DNA of 64,000 bases, taken from positions 744,001 through 808,000 of the forward strand of contig NZ_JAJVKW010000003.1 of NCBI RefSeq assembly GCF_024198255.1, in the 5' to 3' direction. The translations under genes were made by a program, and so were the position numbers. Below, piece after piece: positions 43,759 to 52,385 of this stretch. Under the pieces are notes generated by a model. It was not told the DNA's origin. It was given only the letters and a program-made list of their open reading frames with translations, and made no database searches. This stretch comes from Myxococcus guangdongensis (GTDB taxonomy: Bacteria; Myxococcota; Myxococcia; Myxococcales; Myxococcaceae). Each line of letters starts with the position of its first letter. The stretch's first letter is position 1.

Positions 43759-44484
43759 CTACGGAATCCCCAGTGCCATTTTCATCTCGCGATTGCGCTC
43801 CTTGGCACGTTTGACTGCGATGAGGAGGTCAGTCGGGTCGGGCGGAACAGCCATCCACGAGAAGAATCGAGCACCGCTTCCCCCGTCGCTCGGGTCAATG
43901 GAACCCACCACGACGGTTCCGTACTTGAATGCCTCCGCCCAGGGGCTGCAGGCATCCATCGTGAAGCGCTGGATGGTGGCATCCTTTGCCTCCGTCCAAG
44001 CAATGCAGGGGAACTCCGAGCAGTCGACGGCGATGACGTCCAGCCCCATCCCGCACTCCTTCGCCGCCTGGATGGCAACCTTCTCGAACCCTTTCGGAGT
44101 GAACTGTTCGGGGGCGTTCTGCGGGAAGGCCAATGGTTGATTCGAGCCTGCCCCCGGGCTGGCCGCGCGGAATGTCCCTGCCTCTCGCGGTGCGATGCGC
44201 ACCGGCGTGGATGCGCCACCATCCGGGGAGCTTTCCCGGACCCTCTGCAACTCTCGCTGGAGCTCAGTGATGCGCTGGCGAAGCTGGACGTTCTTCAGCT
44301 CCTCGTCCTGTAGCAGGCGATGGGCTTGCTCTGTGGGCGCCACGGGAGGTGGAGGCGATGTAGGCGCCGCGGCGACGACAGTTTCGGGGCGACTCCGGCC
44401 GGCGAAGCCCACTCCCAGCGCGAAGCCCATGGCAAGGACGAAGCCGAGCACCGCCCCCATCATGAGCCACCTGCGACGCTCCAT
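43759..44484 (-). CDS. membrane-anchored coiled-coil protein
   Basis: 241 residues from ATG 44484, with a perfect AAGGAGG upstream. One N-terminal membrane segment (LMMGAVLGFVLAMGFALGVGF) is followed by a Pro-rich stretch and a coiled coil (LLQDEELKNVQLRQRITELQ). The C-terminal globular part includes FEKVAIQAAKECGMGLDVIA and DCSEFPCIAWTEAKD. The two Cys in DCSEFPC may form a disulphide in the periplasm. It overlaps the upstream gene by 25 bases (likely coupled). Similar anchor-coil-DCxxxPC proteins are, to my knowledge, common and uncharacterised in myxobacteria. Confidence 0.78.
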   Translation of the reverse strand: MERRRWLMMGAVLGFVLAMGFALGVGFAGRSRPETVVAAAPTSPPPPVAPTEQAHRLLQDEELKNVQLRQRITELQRELQRVRESSPDGGASTPVRIAPREAGTFRAASPGAGSNQPLAFPQNAPEQFTPKGFEKVAIQAAKECGMGLDVIAVDCSEFPCIAWTEAKDATIQRFTMDACSPWAEAFKYGTVVVGSIDPSDGGSGARFFSWMAVPPDPTDLLIAVKRAKERNREMKMALGIP

Positions 44485-44900
44485 CGGAACCCTCCTTGTG
44501 AAGAGATGGTGAATTTGACAGGCTTTGCGTTGGTGCCAAAGAAACCCTCTGGAACCTCGACCCCTGGCCGAATGCTGACGGACTCGCCCTTTTTCAGGGA
44601 GGCACTCTTCAGTTCGCGCACGGAGTCCCCTTCTTGAAGTCCAATGGAGACCTTCACGGTCTTGTCCGATTGACGCTCCACACGAACGACCAGCGGACCC
44701 TTCCAGGCCGTGCGTCGCCATGGTATGACTTCACCGTTCGCTTGCTTGATATCCAATACGCCGGCGGCATCCTCCAGCCTGAGCGCCACCAAGTGCGGTG
44801 CACACCACTCGAGCGTCGAACCTGGGGGGCATTCTGGCGCCGTCGAAGGAGGCACAGCGCCAGAAAGAAGGAAGCCCGTCAAGAGAAGCACGGATGGCAT
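44460..44900 (-). CDS. exported hypothetical protein (DUF2381-like appearance)
   Basis: 146 residues from ATG 44900, with a signal peptide (MPSVLLLTGFLLSGAV). The mature part is a beta-rich domain with two Cys near the start (CPPGSTLEWCAPHLVAL) and strands VVRVERQSDKTVKVSIGLQ and KPVKFTISSQGGFRWSV. It overlaps the next gene by 25 bases, so the two form an operon. The resemblance to DUF2381 is only an impression; treat it as unknown. Confidence 0.7.
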   Translation of the reverse strand: MPSVLLLTGFLLSGAVPPSTAPECPPGSTLEWCAPHLVALRLEDAAGVLDIKQANGEVIPWRRTAWKGPLVVRVERQSDKTVKVSIGLQEGDSVRELKSASLKKGESVSIRPGVEVPEGFFGTNAKPVKFTISSQGGFRWSVAGGS

Positions 44901-44984
44901 GCGGAATACGCTATCTCATCCCGATGCTCATTAGAAGCGCTGGCGGACCGGCATCGCATGGCAGGTGGCGAGGCGCGAGGAACG

Positions 44985-45164
44985 CTACGAGCAACCGCCG
45001 CAAGTGGTGCCACAAATCTCGACGCAATAGCCGCAGGCCGTCGTCGACCCACAGGTGATGCAACAATTCACAGGTGGATTTGCCAATGCATCCTGGGGAC
45101 TGGTCGCCGCCCCTAGAATGCCTCCTGCAAGGATTCCGGTGACAAGCATGGTGATGCGAAGCAT
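44985..45164 (-). CDS. small secreted cysteine-rich peptide
   Basis: 59 residues from ATG 45164 to TAG at 44985, with AAAGG about 10 bases upstream. It starts MLRITMLVTGILAGGILGAA, a good signal peptide. The tail NPPVNCCITCGSTTACGYC continues VEICGTTCGGCS, giving eight cysteines (34, 35, 38, 44, 47, 51, 55, 58) in the last 26 residues. It could be a disulphide-rich or metal-binding secreted peptide, or a RiPP precursor; no maturation enzyme is adjacent. It is immediately upstream of the two-gene exported operon on the same strand. Codon use looks normal. The call rests on the signal peptide plus the cysteine pattern. Confidence 0.65.
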   Translation of the reverse strand: MLRITMLVTGILAGGILGAATSPQDALANPPVNCCITCGSTTACGYCVEICGTTCGGCS

Positions 45165-45336
45165 TTTGTCTGGGCCTTTGTGAATGGGTCGGATGTGCGT
45201 GCCGAGGAGTGTTCGGGTGTCGGCGATGGTTGGGATGTTCTATGTCGCTAGTACCCTGACAGGCGTGAGCGAGTCTTTGGACGTGGTTCTGGCCGACCCT
45301 TCGGCGTGGACTCGGTGCGCGTGGTAGAGAGCGGGA

Positions 45337-45717
45337 ATGGAGTCGTTGGCGGCGACGTGTCCTCTTCATCCCGAGCGCCTTGCGGACGGGACGTGCAGTC
45401 GATGTGGCACCTTCCTGTGTGAGGGCTGCCGCAGGTGGCAGGTGGGGAGGATGCTGTGCCTTCGCTGCCACAAGGTGGCGCTGGGAGAGAAGCCGTCCAA
45501 GCGGGCGACGCTCGCGGTCATCTTCGCCACGCTGGGGTTCTGCGGATTCGTCCCGGGGCTCGTGGGGCTGGTGCTGGGTTACCAGGAACTGGCGGCCATC
45601 CGCGCGGGTACGTCGCCAGGGTCGGGTGAGGGCTGGGCGGTGCTGGCGCGCAACGTGGGGTGGTTCCATCTGGCGGTGATGGTTGTCATTGGCGTCGGGT
45701 TGATGCTCCAGGACTGA
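45337..45717 (+). CDS. B-box-type zinc-finger membrane protein
   Basis: 126 residues from ATG 45337. The N-terminal B-box-like zinc site is CPLHPERLADGTCSRCGTF, then LCEGCRRW and LCLRCHKV. Two hydrophobic segments follow (ATLAVIFATLGFCGFVPGLVG and WFHLAVMVVIGVGLML), a DUF4190-like end. Zinc B-box plus membrane hairpin proteins are frequent in myxobacteria and may recruit partners to the membrane. Function unknown. Confidence 0.8.
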   Translation: MESLAATCPLHPERLADGTCSRCGTFLCEGCRRWQVGRMLCLRCHKVALGEKPSKRATLAVIFATLGFCGFVPGLVGLVLGYQELAAIRAGTSPGSGEGWAVLARNVGWFHLAVMVVIGVGLMLQD

Positions 45718-45898
45718 GGGGATTCTGTCGGGGTGCGTGTACTCTTTGCGGTGAGGCCGATGGACTCCCTAGAGTCCGAGGGTCGACGTCTTTTGACGCA
45801 TCAAGTGGGGGCATGAATGGGTACTAGGAAGTTCGCGCTGGAGGCAGGTGGTCCCCAGCGTCTCGAGTTCGAGTGAGGGATGTTCTGGAGGAGCTCCG

Positions 45899-46300
45899 TT
45901 GCCCGGGTCGTCGACGGACCCCGAGCAGCAGATCAAGACCGCGGCCTACATGCTGTACTTCCTGGCGGGTCTGAACACGTTGCTGGGCGTCATCGCCATG
46001 CTGACGGCGAGCGAGGAGATGGATGCGCTCGGACTGGGCATCGGCTCCATCGTCTTCGGCGCGCTGGTGGCGGTGTTCGGCTTCTTCACCTATCGCGCCA
46101 CCAGGTTCGAGCCCATCCTCGCGGTGCTGCTGTACATCGGCGACACCGTGGTGACGTTGATGGACGCCGGTGGCAAGCCGAACGTCTTCGGGTTCATCGT
46201 CCGCGTGTACATCATCGTCACGCTGGTCAAGGCCGCGCAGGCGGCGGGTGAGCTGAAGCGGCGGGAGCAAGAGAACGCCGGCGTGTCACTCCAGCCCTGA
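45899..46300 (+). CDS. small integral membrane protein
   Basis: 133 residues from TTG 45899, chosen because GGAGGAG lies 5 bases upstream; a GTG at 45848 would add a Ser/Gly-rich leader without a ribosome site. It has four hydrophobic segments (AAYMLYFLAGLNTLLGVIAM, GLGIGSIVFGALVAVFGFF, FEPILAVLLYIGDTVV, FIVRVYIIVTLVKAAQ) and a cytoplasmic charged tail. No named family recognised. Confidence 0.75.
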   Translation: MPGSSTDPEQQIKTAAYMLYFLAGLNTLLGVIAMLTASEEMDALGLGIGSIVFGALVAVFGFFTYRATRFEPILAVLLYIGDTVVTLMDAGGKPNVFGFIVRVYIIVTLVKAAQAAGELKRREQENAGVSLQP

Positions 46301-46313
46301 GGCTGGAGGCATG

Positions 46314-46342
46314 CGGGCCATTGTGCATGCCGCAATGGCCCG
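46314..46342. terminator. hairpin after the membrane-protein gene
   Basis: CGGGCCATTG (46314-46323) and CAATGGCCCG (46333-46342) pair perfectly across 9 bases. It starts 14 bases past the stop at 46300. No T run, so this is probable rather than certain. Confidence 0.5.
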
Positions 46343-46437
46343 GTCTCGGGTGTTGGAGAGGATGGGGTCGTTGCCACCCTCTGTTGTCGCTCTTCGAAAC
46401 GAGCCATGCTCCTCCAGCCTTTGGGTTGGAGGGGACC

Positions 46438-47139
46438 ATGGCGATACCCGTGCTGAAAGTGCTGCAGTTGGTCGACGGCAAAGGGCTGCGAACCCTGGCT
46501 GCGTTGCGGAAACTGAGTGACCGCCGCGCGGACACGGAACTGAGGCAGGCGCTGGCCACATCCTACAAAGACTCGCTCCAACAGCTGATTCTCGACCTCG
46601 ATCGCGAGGCGCTCTATCGGTTGTTGCGTCGCCCATTCCGGTGGAAGGACCGGCGCTATTTCTCGCCGGATATTGGCAGCTACACGCAGGCTCAGATGGT
46701 GAGCTTTGCCCGGACGATTTTCATGCAGGGCGAAGTTCCCGTGGAGTTCGGAAAAGAGTCCATGAACTCCGAGCTCAATCTGGACGAGCATTTCGTGCGC
46801 CCCGTGGCGAAAGCAAGCGCTGCTCTCAAGACTGCGGCGTCGAAGGGACTGGAGTCGGACGAAGAGGTGGGCCGCACGGTGGTCGCGCCATCGGTGGGTT
46901 ATCTCATCGGGCTCTCGCACGACTGGAGCCGGCCGCGCATCGTCAGCGCTGTTCTTCGCGGGCTCGGAATGGAGGTGCCGGAGCGCTTGCGAACCTCCCG
47001 CTTCCAGGAGGCCGTGCGCAAGCTGGTGGACCTGGGCATCGAGATGTCCGATGCGGATTCCGGCAAGGTCCTGACCCACAAGGACCCCTCGCCAGGAGTC
47101 GATGGAAAGGTGCGGCTGCGCAAGATTGCGCGGCCTTGA
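46438..47139 (+). CDS. hypothetical protein
   Basis: 233 residues from ATG 46438, with GGAGGGG 4 bases upstream. It is soluble and mostly helical (ADTELRQALATSYKDSLQQL), with a central FRWKDRRYFSPDIGSYTQAQ segment, a conserved-looking VAPSVGYLIGLSHDWSRPRI and a basic end. No signal peptide and no motif that I recognise. It ends before a strong convergent hairpin. Confidence 0.72.
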   Translation: MAIPVLKVLQLVDGKGLRTLAALRKLSDRRADTELRQALATSYKDSLQQLILDLDREALYRLLRRPFRWKDRRYFSPDIGSYTQAQMVSFARTIFMQGEVPVEFGKESMNSELNLDEHFVRPVAKASAALKTAASKGLESDEEVGRTVVAPSVGYLIGLSHDWSRPRIVSAVLRGLGMEVPERLRTSRFQEAVRKLVDLGIEMSDADSGKVLTHKDPSPGVDGKVRLRKIARP

Positions 47140-47153
47140 TACTGGGAGCAGGA

Positions 47154-47187
47154 GCGCGAGTCGTCGGATGGATGTGACGACTCGCGC
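47154..47187. terminator. 12-bp perfect convergent hairpin
   Basis: GCGCGAGTCGTC (47154-47165) pairs with GACGACTCGCGC (47176-47187) over a 10-base loop, between convergent stops at 47139 and 47196. It should act in both directions. Confidence 0.65.
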
Positions 47188-47195
47188 CGTGGGAC

Positions 47196-48662
47196 TCAGC
47201 GCTGTCCCGACTCCAGGCCCGGGCGGTCGTCGAAGAGCTGGACCCAGCGGCCGTCGAAGCCGCCGTTCGCGGGCAGGTACCATGCCCCCGGTAACCAGAA
47301 GCCCTGCTCCACTCCGTCCGTCGAGTCCGTGAAGCCCGCGTGCACGAAGTAGTCGTGCTGCCACCAGAACGAGGACGGTGACGTCGTGTATCCACTCGCG
47401 CTCGCCCGCGTCCTCCCCCGTGAGTCCACCGCCGTGCTCGCGTAGGCGTTGTCGTGGAAGGCGTTGGAGCCGCCGCCCCCGAAGTCGGAGGCGCTGTCGT
47501 TCATCTCGAACGTCCCGACGAACCACTTCTTCGCGATGTAGCCCTCGCGGTCATCGTCGTTCTCCACGTCGCGTGTCTTGGGGAAGAAGCGCTGCATGCC
47601 CGCGCTCACCTCCGTGGCGCCTCCCTCGTTCACCAACGCGCTCTCCAGGTAGAAGTCGATGGGCCCCGTGTCCAACCAGTGTGTCGCGTAGCCGCCGTGC
47701 TGCCAGTGCGTGGGCAGGATGTCCGCCAGGTCCTGGAGCTCATACGTGACGCGCTTCACGTTGGGCCAGGTGATGGTCTTCCCGTTGTCGTAGCGGCTCG
47801 CCAGCGAGTCCGCCGTCGCGTACGTGAGCGCCCTCGCTCCGAACGCCGCCACCGCGTCCGCCGAACCCTCCGGCACGAAGGCGTAGTGCACGTTCTTCCG
47901 CCCGCCATCGTTGTTCACCCCCGCCTCTGCCTTGCCCGCGCTCGCCATCCGCCCCGCGAAGAACGCATACGCGTCCGTCACGAAGCGCAGCTCCTGCCCG
48001 TGCGCCGCCGCGAGCTTGTCCGACCACTCCGCCTGCCAGACGAGCAGGTGCTTGCCCGTCGCCGTCTGCATGAAGTTCAGGTCCACGTGTCCCGCACGGC
48101 GCACCACGTTGCGCTTGTGCTGCGTCACCACCGCGTACGCCACGGACTCCCCACTGCCCGGCGCGCCCACCACGTTCGTGACGAGCATCTCCACCCGCTC
48201 CCAGTCGTGGAGCTGGTAGTCCCCGGCCGCGTTCTTATCGAGCGCGTGATACACGTGGTAGATGAGCTTCAGGCTCTTGGCCCCAGCCATGAACTCGATG
48301 AGCGACGTGTAGAGCGTTGGACGGATGCGCCAGGCGTCATACGCGCTCGGCCCCGTGCGCGAGGCATCCACGTACTGGGGGATGCGCTTCCAGTTCAGCT
48401 TGTTGTTGGAGAAGTTCCCGTCCCGGTCGAAGTCGAAGCTCGTCACCCAGTCGTAGCCGTGCCGCCCGTCGTTCCCGTTGCCCCGCTTGAGCAGGATGGG
48501 CGCGTAGTACTGGAGGAACGCCTGCCGCTGCTCGGTCGTGAGTGTCCACGCCTGCGCTTGGGCACTCATGGGCCAGCACATGGCGGCGAAGGTCAGGGCC
48601 AGCACGCCGTACAGGCCAAGCCGTGAGAACCGGGGAGCACGTCTCGTGATGTCTGGGGTCAT
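47196..48662 (-). CDS. secreted protein of unknown function with an HDWE motif
   Basis: 488 residues with a signal peptide ending near SAQAQA. Mature features: YAPILLKRGNGNDGRHGYDW near the start, DFDRDGNFSN (Ca-like), then YQLHDWERVEMLVTN near residue 160, recalling the HDWE heptad of NPP1-type proteins, and FWWQHDYFVHAGF near the C-terminus. The rest is aromatic and beta-rich. NPP1 relatives are much shorter (about 240 residues) with a GHRHDWE motif, so kinship is doubtful. Probably extracellular; function unknown. Confidence 0.75.
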   Translation of the reverse strand: MTPDITRRAPRFSRLGLYGVLALTFAAMCWPMSAQAQAWTLTTEQRQAFLQYYAPILLKRGNGNDGRHGYDWVTSFDFDRDGNFSNNKLNWKRIPQYVDASRTGPSAYDAWRIRPTLYTSLIEFMAGAKSLKLIYHVYHALDKNAAGDYQLHDWERVEMLVTNVVGAPGSGESVAYAVVTQHKRNVVRRAGHVDLNFMQTATGKHLLVWQAEWSDKLAAAHGQELRFVTDAYAFFAGRMASAGKAEAGVNNDGGRKNVHYAFVPEGSADAVAAFGARALTYATADSLASRYDNGKTITWPNVKRVTYELQDLADILPTHWQHGGYATHWLDTGPIDFYLESALVNEGGATEVSAGMQRFFPKTRDVENDDDREGYIAKKWFVGTFEMNDSASDFGGGGSNAFHDNAYASTAVDSRGRTRASASGYTTSPSSFWWQHDYFVHAGFTDSTDGVEQGFWLPGAWYLPANGGFDGRWVQLFDDRPGLESGQR

Positions 48663-48842
48663 TTCCCCAGCAAATCACGGCCTTCTCTCTCAAAATTAGA
48701 AAAGCTGGAATAAGTCGCCTTCTCGAAAGGGACGGCCCTGGATGACAATGGCCTGCAGTGGGCCCAATGGATGTTCCCTCCGCCGGAAGGCGCGCGCGGG
48801 GGCCTGCTTGAAGCGACTCGAGGCTCGTGCGAGGAGTCGCCC

Positions 48843-50366
48843 ATGCGCGACGAATCGAACCGTGGTGATGGCGGCGTGCCCCATCTGAGCCCCGAGGAGT
48901 TTCGTGAGCTGGGGCACCGGCTGGTGGACTGGGTCGCTGACTATCAGCAGCGGCTGGAGTCTTTCCCCGTGCGCTCGCAGGTGGCTCCGGGCGAGGTCGC
49001 TTCGATGCTGCCCCTGCGTCCGCCGGAAGAGGGGCTCGACGGTGTGAAGGGTTGGGATGCCGTCCTTCGCGATCTGGAGGACGTCATCCTGCCGGGCGTG
49101 ACGCATTGGCAGTCCCCGTCGTTCTTCGCGTACTTCCCCGCGAATGCCTCGGGTCCGGCGGTGCTCGGCGAGCTGCTGTCCGCGGGCCTGGGTGTGCAGG
49201 GCATGCTCTGGTCCACGAGCCCCGCCGCGACGGAGCTGGAGACGCGTGTGGTGGACTGGCTTGTGGACCTGACGGGGTTGCCCGAGGACTTCCGCTCCAC
49301 CTCCGAGCGAGGGGGCGGTGTCATCCAGGGCACCGCGAGCGAGGCCACGCTCGTGGCCATGGTGGCCGCTCGGGAGCGCGCGCGTCGTCGTGGTGCACCC
49401 GCGGGCTCCGAGTGGGTGGCCTATGCCTCCACGCAGGCCCACTCGTCCGTACTCAAGGCCGCGATGCTGTGTGGCGTGGCGCACGGCGCGGAGGACACGA
49501 CACATGTGCGGCTCATCCAGACGAACGACCGCTATGGGATGCGGCCCGAACTGCTGGAGCGCGCCATCCGTGAAGACCTCGATGCGGGACGCGCGCCCTT
49601 CTTCGTGTGCGCCACCGTGGGGAGCACGTCGTCAGGTGCCGTGGACCCGGTCCGCGCCATCGGCGAGGTGATGGCTCGGACGCCGATGAACTCCTCCGGT
49701 GGTTGGCTGCACATCGACGCCGCGTGGGCGGGCTCCGCGCTGGTGTGCCCCGAGCACCGGGATTTGCTCGACGGTATGGACCGGGTGGATTCGTTCGCCT
49801 TCAACCCGCACAAGTGGCTGCTCACCAACTTCGACTGCAATGCCTTCTTCACGCGCGACCGGCAGGCGTTGCTCGACGCGCTGAGTGTGACGCCGGAGTA
49901 CCTGCGCAATTCCGCGAGCGCGAGCGGCGCGGTCATCGACTACCGTGATTGGCAGGTGCCGCTGGGCCGCCGATTCCGAGCGCTCAAGCTGTGGTTCGTG
50001 CTGCGTCACTACGGTGCCAAGGGACTGCGCGCGCACATCCGCGAGCACGTGCGTCTGGCGCAGTGCTTCGAGGCCTGGGTGCAGGAGGACGCGCGCTTCG
50101 AGGTGGTCACGCCTCGCTCGCTGGCGCTGGTGTGCTTCCGCTCGAAGCCGCTTCCGGGGGAGTCCTCGAAGGACACCGACGGGAGGAACCGCGAGCTTCT
50201 GGAGCGCGTGAATGCCACCGGCAAGGTGTTCCTCACGCACACGGTGTTGCTGGCGGTGGAGGGGGCGCCCGCGCGGTACGTGCTGCGGATGGCCATCGGC
50301 GCGGCGACCACGGAGGAGCGACACGTTCGCGCCGCCTGGGAATTGCTCGCCGGCTCCGTCCGCTGA
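48843..50366 (+). CDS. PLP-dependent aromatic amino-acid decarboxylase (group II)
   Basis: 507 residues from ATG 48843 (GAGGAG six bases upstream). Conserved blocks: HWQSPSFFAYFPANAS, then GVIQGTASEATLVAMVAARE, WLHIDAAWAGSALVCPEHR (the Asp contacts PLP) and the PLP lysine K324 in FNPHKWLLTNFDC. It decarboxylates an aromatic L-amino acid (tyrosine, phenylalanine, DOPA or tryptophan) to the amine; the exact substrate is not readable. It is a little longer than the 470-490 typical of the family. No transporter gene is adjacent. Confidence 0.92.
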   Translation: MRDESNRGDGGVPHLSPEEFRELGHRLVDWVADYQQRLESFPVRSQVAPGEVASMLPLRPPEEGLDGVKGWDAVLRDLEDVILPGVTHWQSPSFFAYFPANASGPAVLGELLSAGLGVQGMLWSTSPAATELETRVVDWLVDLTGLPEDFRSTSERGGGVIQGTASEATLVAMVAARERARRRGAPAGSEWVAYASTQAHSSVLKAAMLCGVAHGAEDTTHVRLIQTNDRYGMRPELLERAIREDLDAGRAPFFVCATVGSTSSGAVDPVRAIGEVMARTPMNSSGGWLHIDAAWAGSALVCPEHRDLLDGMDRVDSFAFNPHKWLLTNFDCNAFFTRDRQALLDALSVTPEYLRNSASASGAVIDYRDWQVPLGRRFRALKLWFVLRHYGAKGLRAHIREHVRLAQCFEAWVQEDARFEVVTPRSLALVCFRSKPLPGESSKDTDGRNRELLERVNATGKVFLTHTVLLAVEGAPARYVLRMAIGAATTEERHVRAAWELLAGSVR

Positions 50367-50548
50367 CGCCGCGTCCGAGGGAATGCGCGCGCGAAGGGTG
50401 CGCCCGTTCGCCGATGTCTGCGGCCTGCGCGTCGGCGTGAAGTCGCACGTCCTCCGTCCACGGCCACCGCGTCCGAGAGAATGCACGCGAGACCGGGGCG
50501 CCCTTCATCCCTTGTCCGCTGACACCGCGTCGGAGCGAAGGAGCACGT
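50358..50548. repeat. three imperfect ~35-50-base direct repeats
   Basis: Copies start at about 50358 (gtccgctgacgccgcgtccg), 50456 (gtccacggccaccgcgtccg) and 50514 (gtccgctgacaccgcgtcgg), the first overlapping the end of the decarboxylase gene. The first two also share gaatgc.cgcg....gg.gcgccc. They fill part of the 351-base gap 50367-50717, where no gene is seen. Origin unclear; perhaps decayed copies of the decarboxylase 3' end. Confidence 0.5.
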
Positions 50549-50717
50549 GGCTGAAGCGCTCTTCTTCCGGTCCTCGACCTGGGGTTCGCGTGCTCCGGAT
50601 TCTCCCCTCCGTGCGTGCCTTTACATGGCGAAATGAAATGAGTCCCGGTGGCGGGCGTTCACACCCGGCCTGCGTCACGGGCTCTGCTGTGCACCACACC
50701 CCGATCCGGAGTCTTCC

Positions 50718-52325
50718 TTGTCTCGACGTGTCCTGTTCCTGCCGCTCTGCGCGCTGTTGGCCTGTGCTCACGCCTCGCCCGCGGACACTGCTTCGCGCGC
50801 TCCTTCCCCGGCCCTCAGCTCCGGGCGGCTTGCACCCGAGGCCACGAGCGCGCTCACCCGCTCCTGGTTGGCCCAGCGTGACGGCGACTTGCCCAAGGCC
50901 CAGGACGAACTCCGACGCGCGTGGGACGCGGGACATCACGCTCCCGAGCTGGCTCGGACCGCGGCGAACGTGGCCGCGGAGGCGAAGGATACGGCCATGG
51001 CCTTCACCTGGTTGGAGCGCGCCCTGGACGTGGGCTACGCGGACCCGGGTGGGCTGCTCCACGCCAAGGCCCTGGCCCCCGTGCGCGAGCTGCCCGGCTA
51101 CGACGCCCTGGTGGAGCGCGCACGGAAGAACGCTCGCGAGGCTCGCAACACCTGGGGCGTGGGCACCGGATTGGAGAAGAGCACCCCGAGTGAGGCCGGC
51201 CTGTCCGAGCCCGCGCTCGCCGCGCTGCTGAAGGCCGCCGAGGACTCCGGCTCAGCGGGCCTCGTGTTGCTGCGCCACGGCAAGCTCGTGGGCGAGTGGT
51301 ACTTCGGCGGGGACACGCACCGCATCGAGGCCATGTCCGCCACCAAGGGCATGGTCGCGCTGGCCATCGGCCTGCTCATCGACGAGGGGAAGATTCCCTC
51401 TCTGGACACGCCCGTGTCCGCGTTCTTCCCCGAGTGGAAGGACGGCCTCAAGGGACAGGTGACGGTGCGACACCTGCTCAACCACACGTCGGGTCTGGCC
51501 GCGAACCGGAGCGCGCTGGACATCTACGCGTCGAACGACTTTGTCCGCTACGCGTTGGACTCCGAGGTCACGGACACACCGGGCAGCAAGCACGCGTACA
51601 ACAACAAGGCCACGAACCTGGTGGCCGGCATCGTCGAGCGCGCATCGGGCGAGAAGATGGACGTGTACCTGGAGCGACGGCTGTTCGCGCCGCTCGGCAT
51701 CCGTGACTTCCGCTGGGACACGGACCCGTCAGGCAATCCCGTGGGCATGGCGGGCCTCCAACTCCACCCGCTCGACTTCGCCAAGGTGGCACAGATGCTC
51801 CTCCAGGGTGGCACGTGGCAGGGCCGCCGAATCCTGAGCTCAGCGTGGATTCACGCGATGGGGGGCGCGCCCTCGCAGCCGCACATCCCCACCGGGGGAC
51901 TCCTGTGGTGGCTCATCTACGAGGAGGGGATGACCGTCACGCTGGGCTCGGAGCTGCTGGAGCAGGCGCGCCGCAATGGCTTCCCCGAGGCGCCCCTCGC
52001 GCGACTGCGCGAAATCGCGGACCGCCCCCTCCCCCAGAAAGAGTTCATGCCGGCGTTCATGGCGAAGCTCGGGGACCCTTCCCTGGCGCAGGACTTCATG
52101 GCGAAGTCCGCGCCACACAACCTGAAGCAGGACGTGTCGGGCCCTCCGAGCGGCTTCGCGGCCATCGGCCAGGGCGGAAACCGGGTGCTCGTCCTCCCGA
52201 AGCATGACCTCGTGGCCGTGCGCATGTCGGACCCCGACGAGCGCGTCTCCGACGAGGTCCTCGAGTTCACCGCGTTCACCGACCTGGTGCTCCGCCTGGT
52301 CCGCCCCGTGCCCACCGCCCGCTGA
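50718..52325 (+). CDS. serine hydrolase, class C beta-lactamase/DD-peptidase family, lipoprotein
   Basis: 535 residues from TTG 50718 (no better start; the signal begins here). The lipobox is PLCALLAC. Residues 45-145 hold a helical, TPR-like region (LPKAQDELRRAWDAG, AMAFTWLERALDVGY). The catalytic domain has SxxK at S207-K210 (EAMSATKG) and YxN at Y294-N296 (AYNNKATN), plus HLLNHTSGL. These residues form the acyl-enzyme of penicillin-binding-type esterases. Natural substrates range from peptides to esters; not predictable here. Confidence 0.88.
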   Translation: MSRRVLFLPLCALLACAHASPADTASRAPSPALSSGRLAPEATSALTRSWLAQRDGDLPKAQDELRRAWDAGHHAPELARTAANVAAEAKDTAMAFTWLERALDVGYADPGGLLHAKALAPVRELPGYDALVERARKNAREARNTWGVGTGLEKSTPSEAGLSEPALAALLKAAEDSGSAGLVLLRHGKLVGEWYFGGDTHRIEAMSATKGMVALAIGLLIDEGKIPSLDTPVSAFFPEWKDGLKGQVTVRHLLNHTSGLAANRSALDIYASNDFVRYALDSEVTDTPGSKHAYNNKATNLVAGIVERASGEKMDVYLERRLFAPLGIRDFRWDTDPSGNPVGMAGLQLHPLDFAKVAQMLLQGGTWQGRRILSSAWIHAMGGAPSQPHIPTGGLLWWLIYEEGMTVTLGSELLEQARRNGFPEAPLARLREIADRPLPQKEFMPAFMAKLGDPSLAQDFMAKSAPHNLKQDVSGPPSGFAAIGQGGNRVLVLPKHDLVAVRMSDPDERVSDEVLEFTAFTDLVLRLVRPVPTAR

Positions 52326-52385
52326 CCCGCCTGCTCGCCCCGGGGCCCTCGCGCACGGGGCCCTGTGGCATCATGTCGTCCGCTC

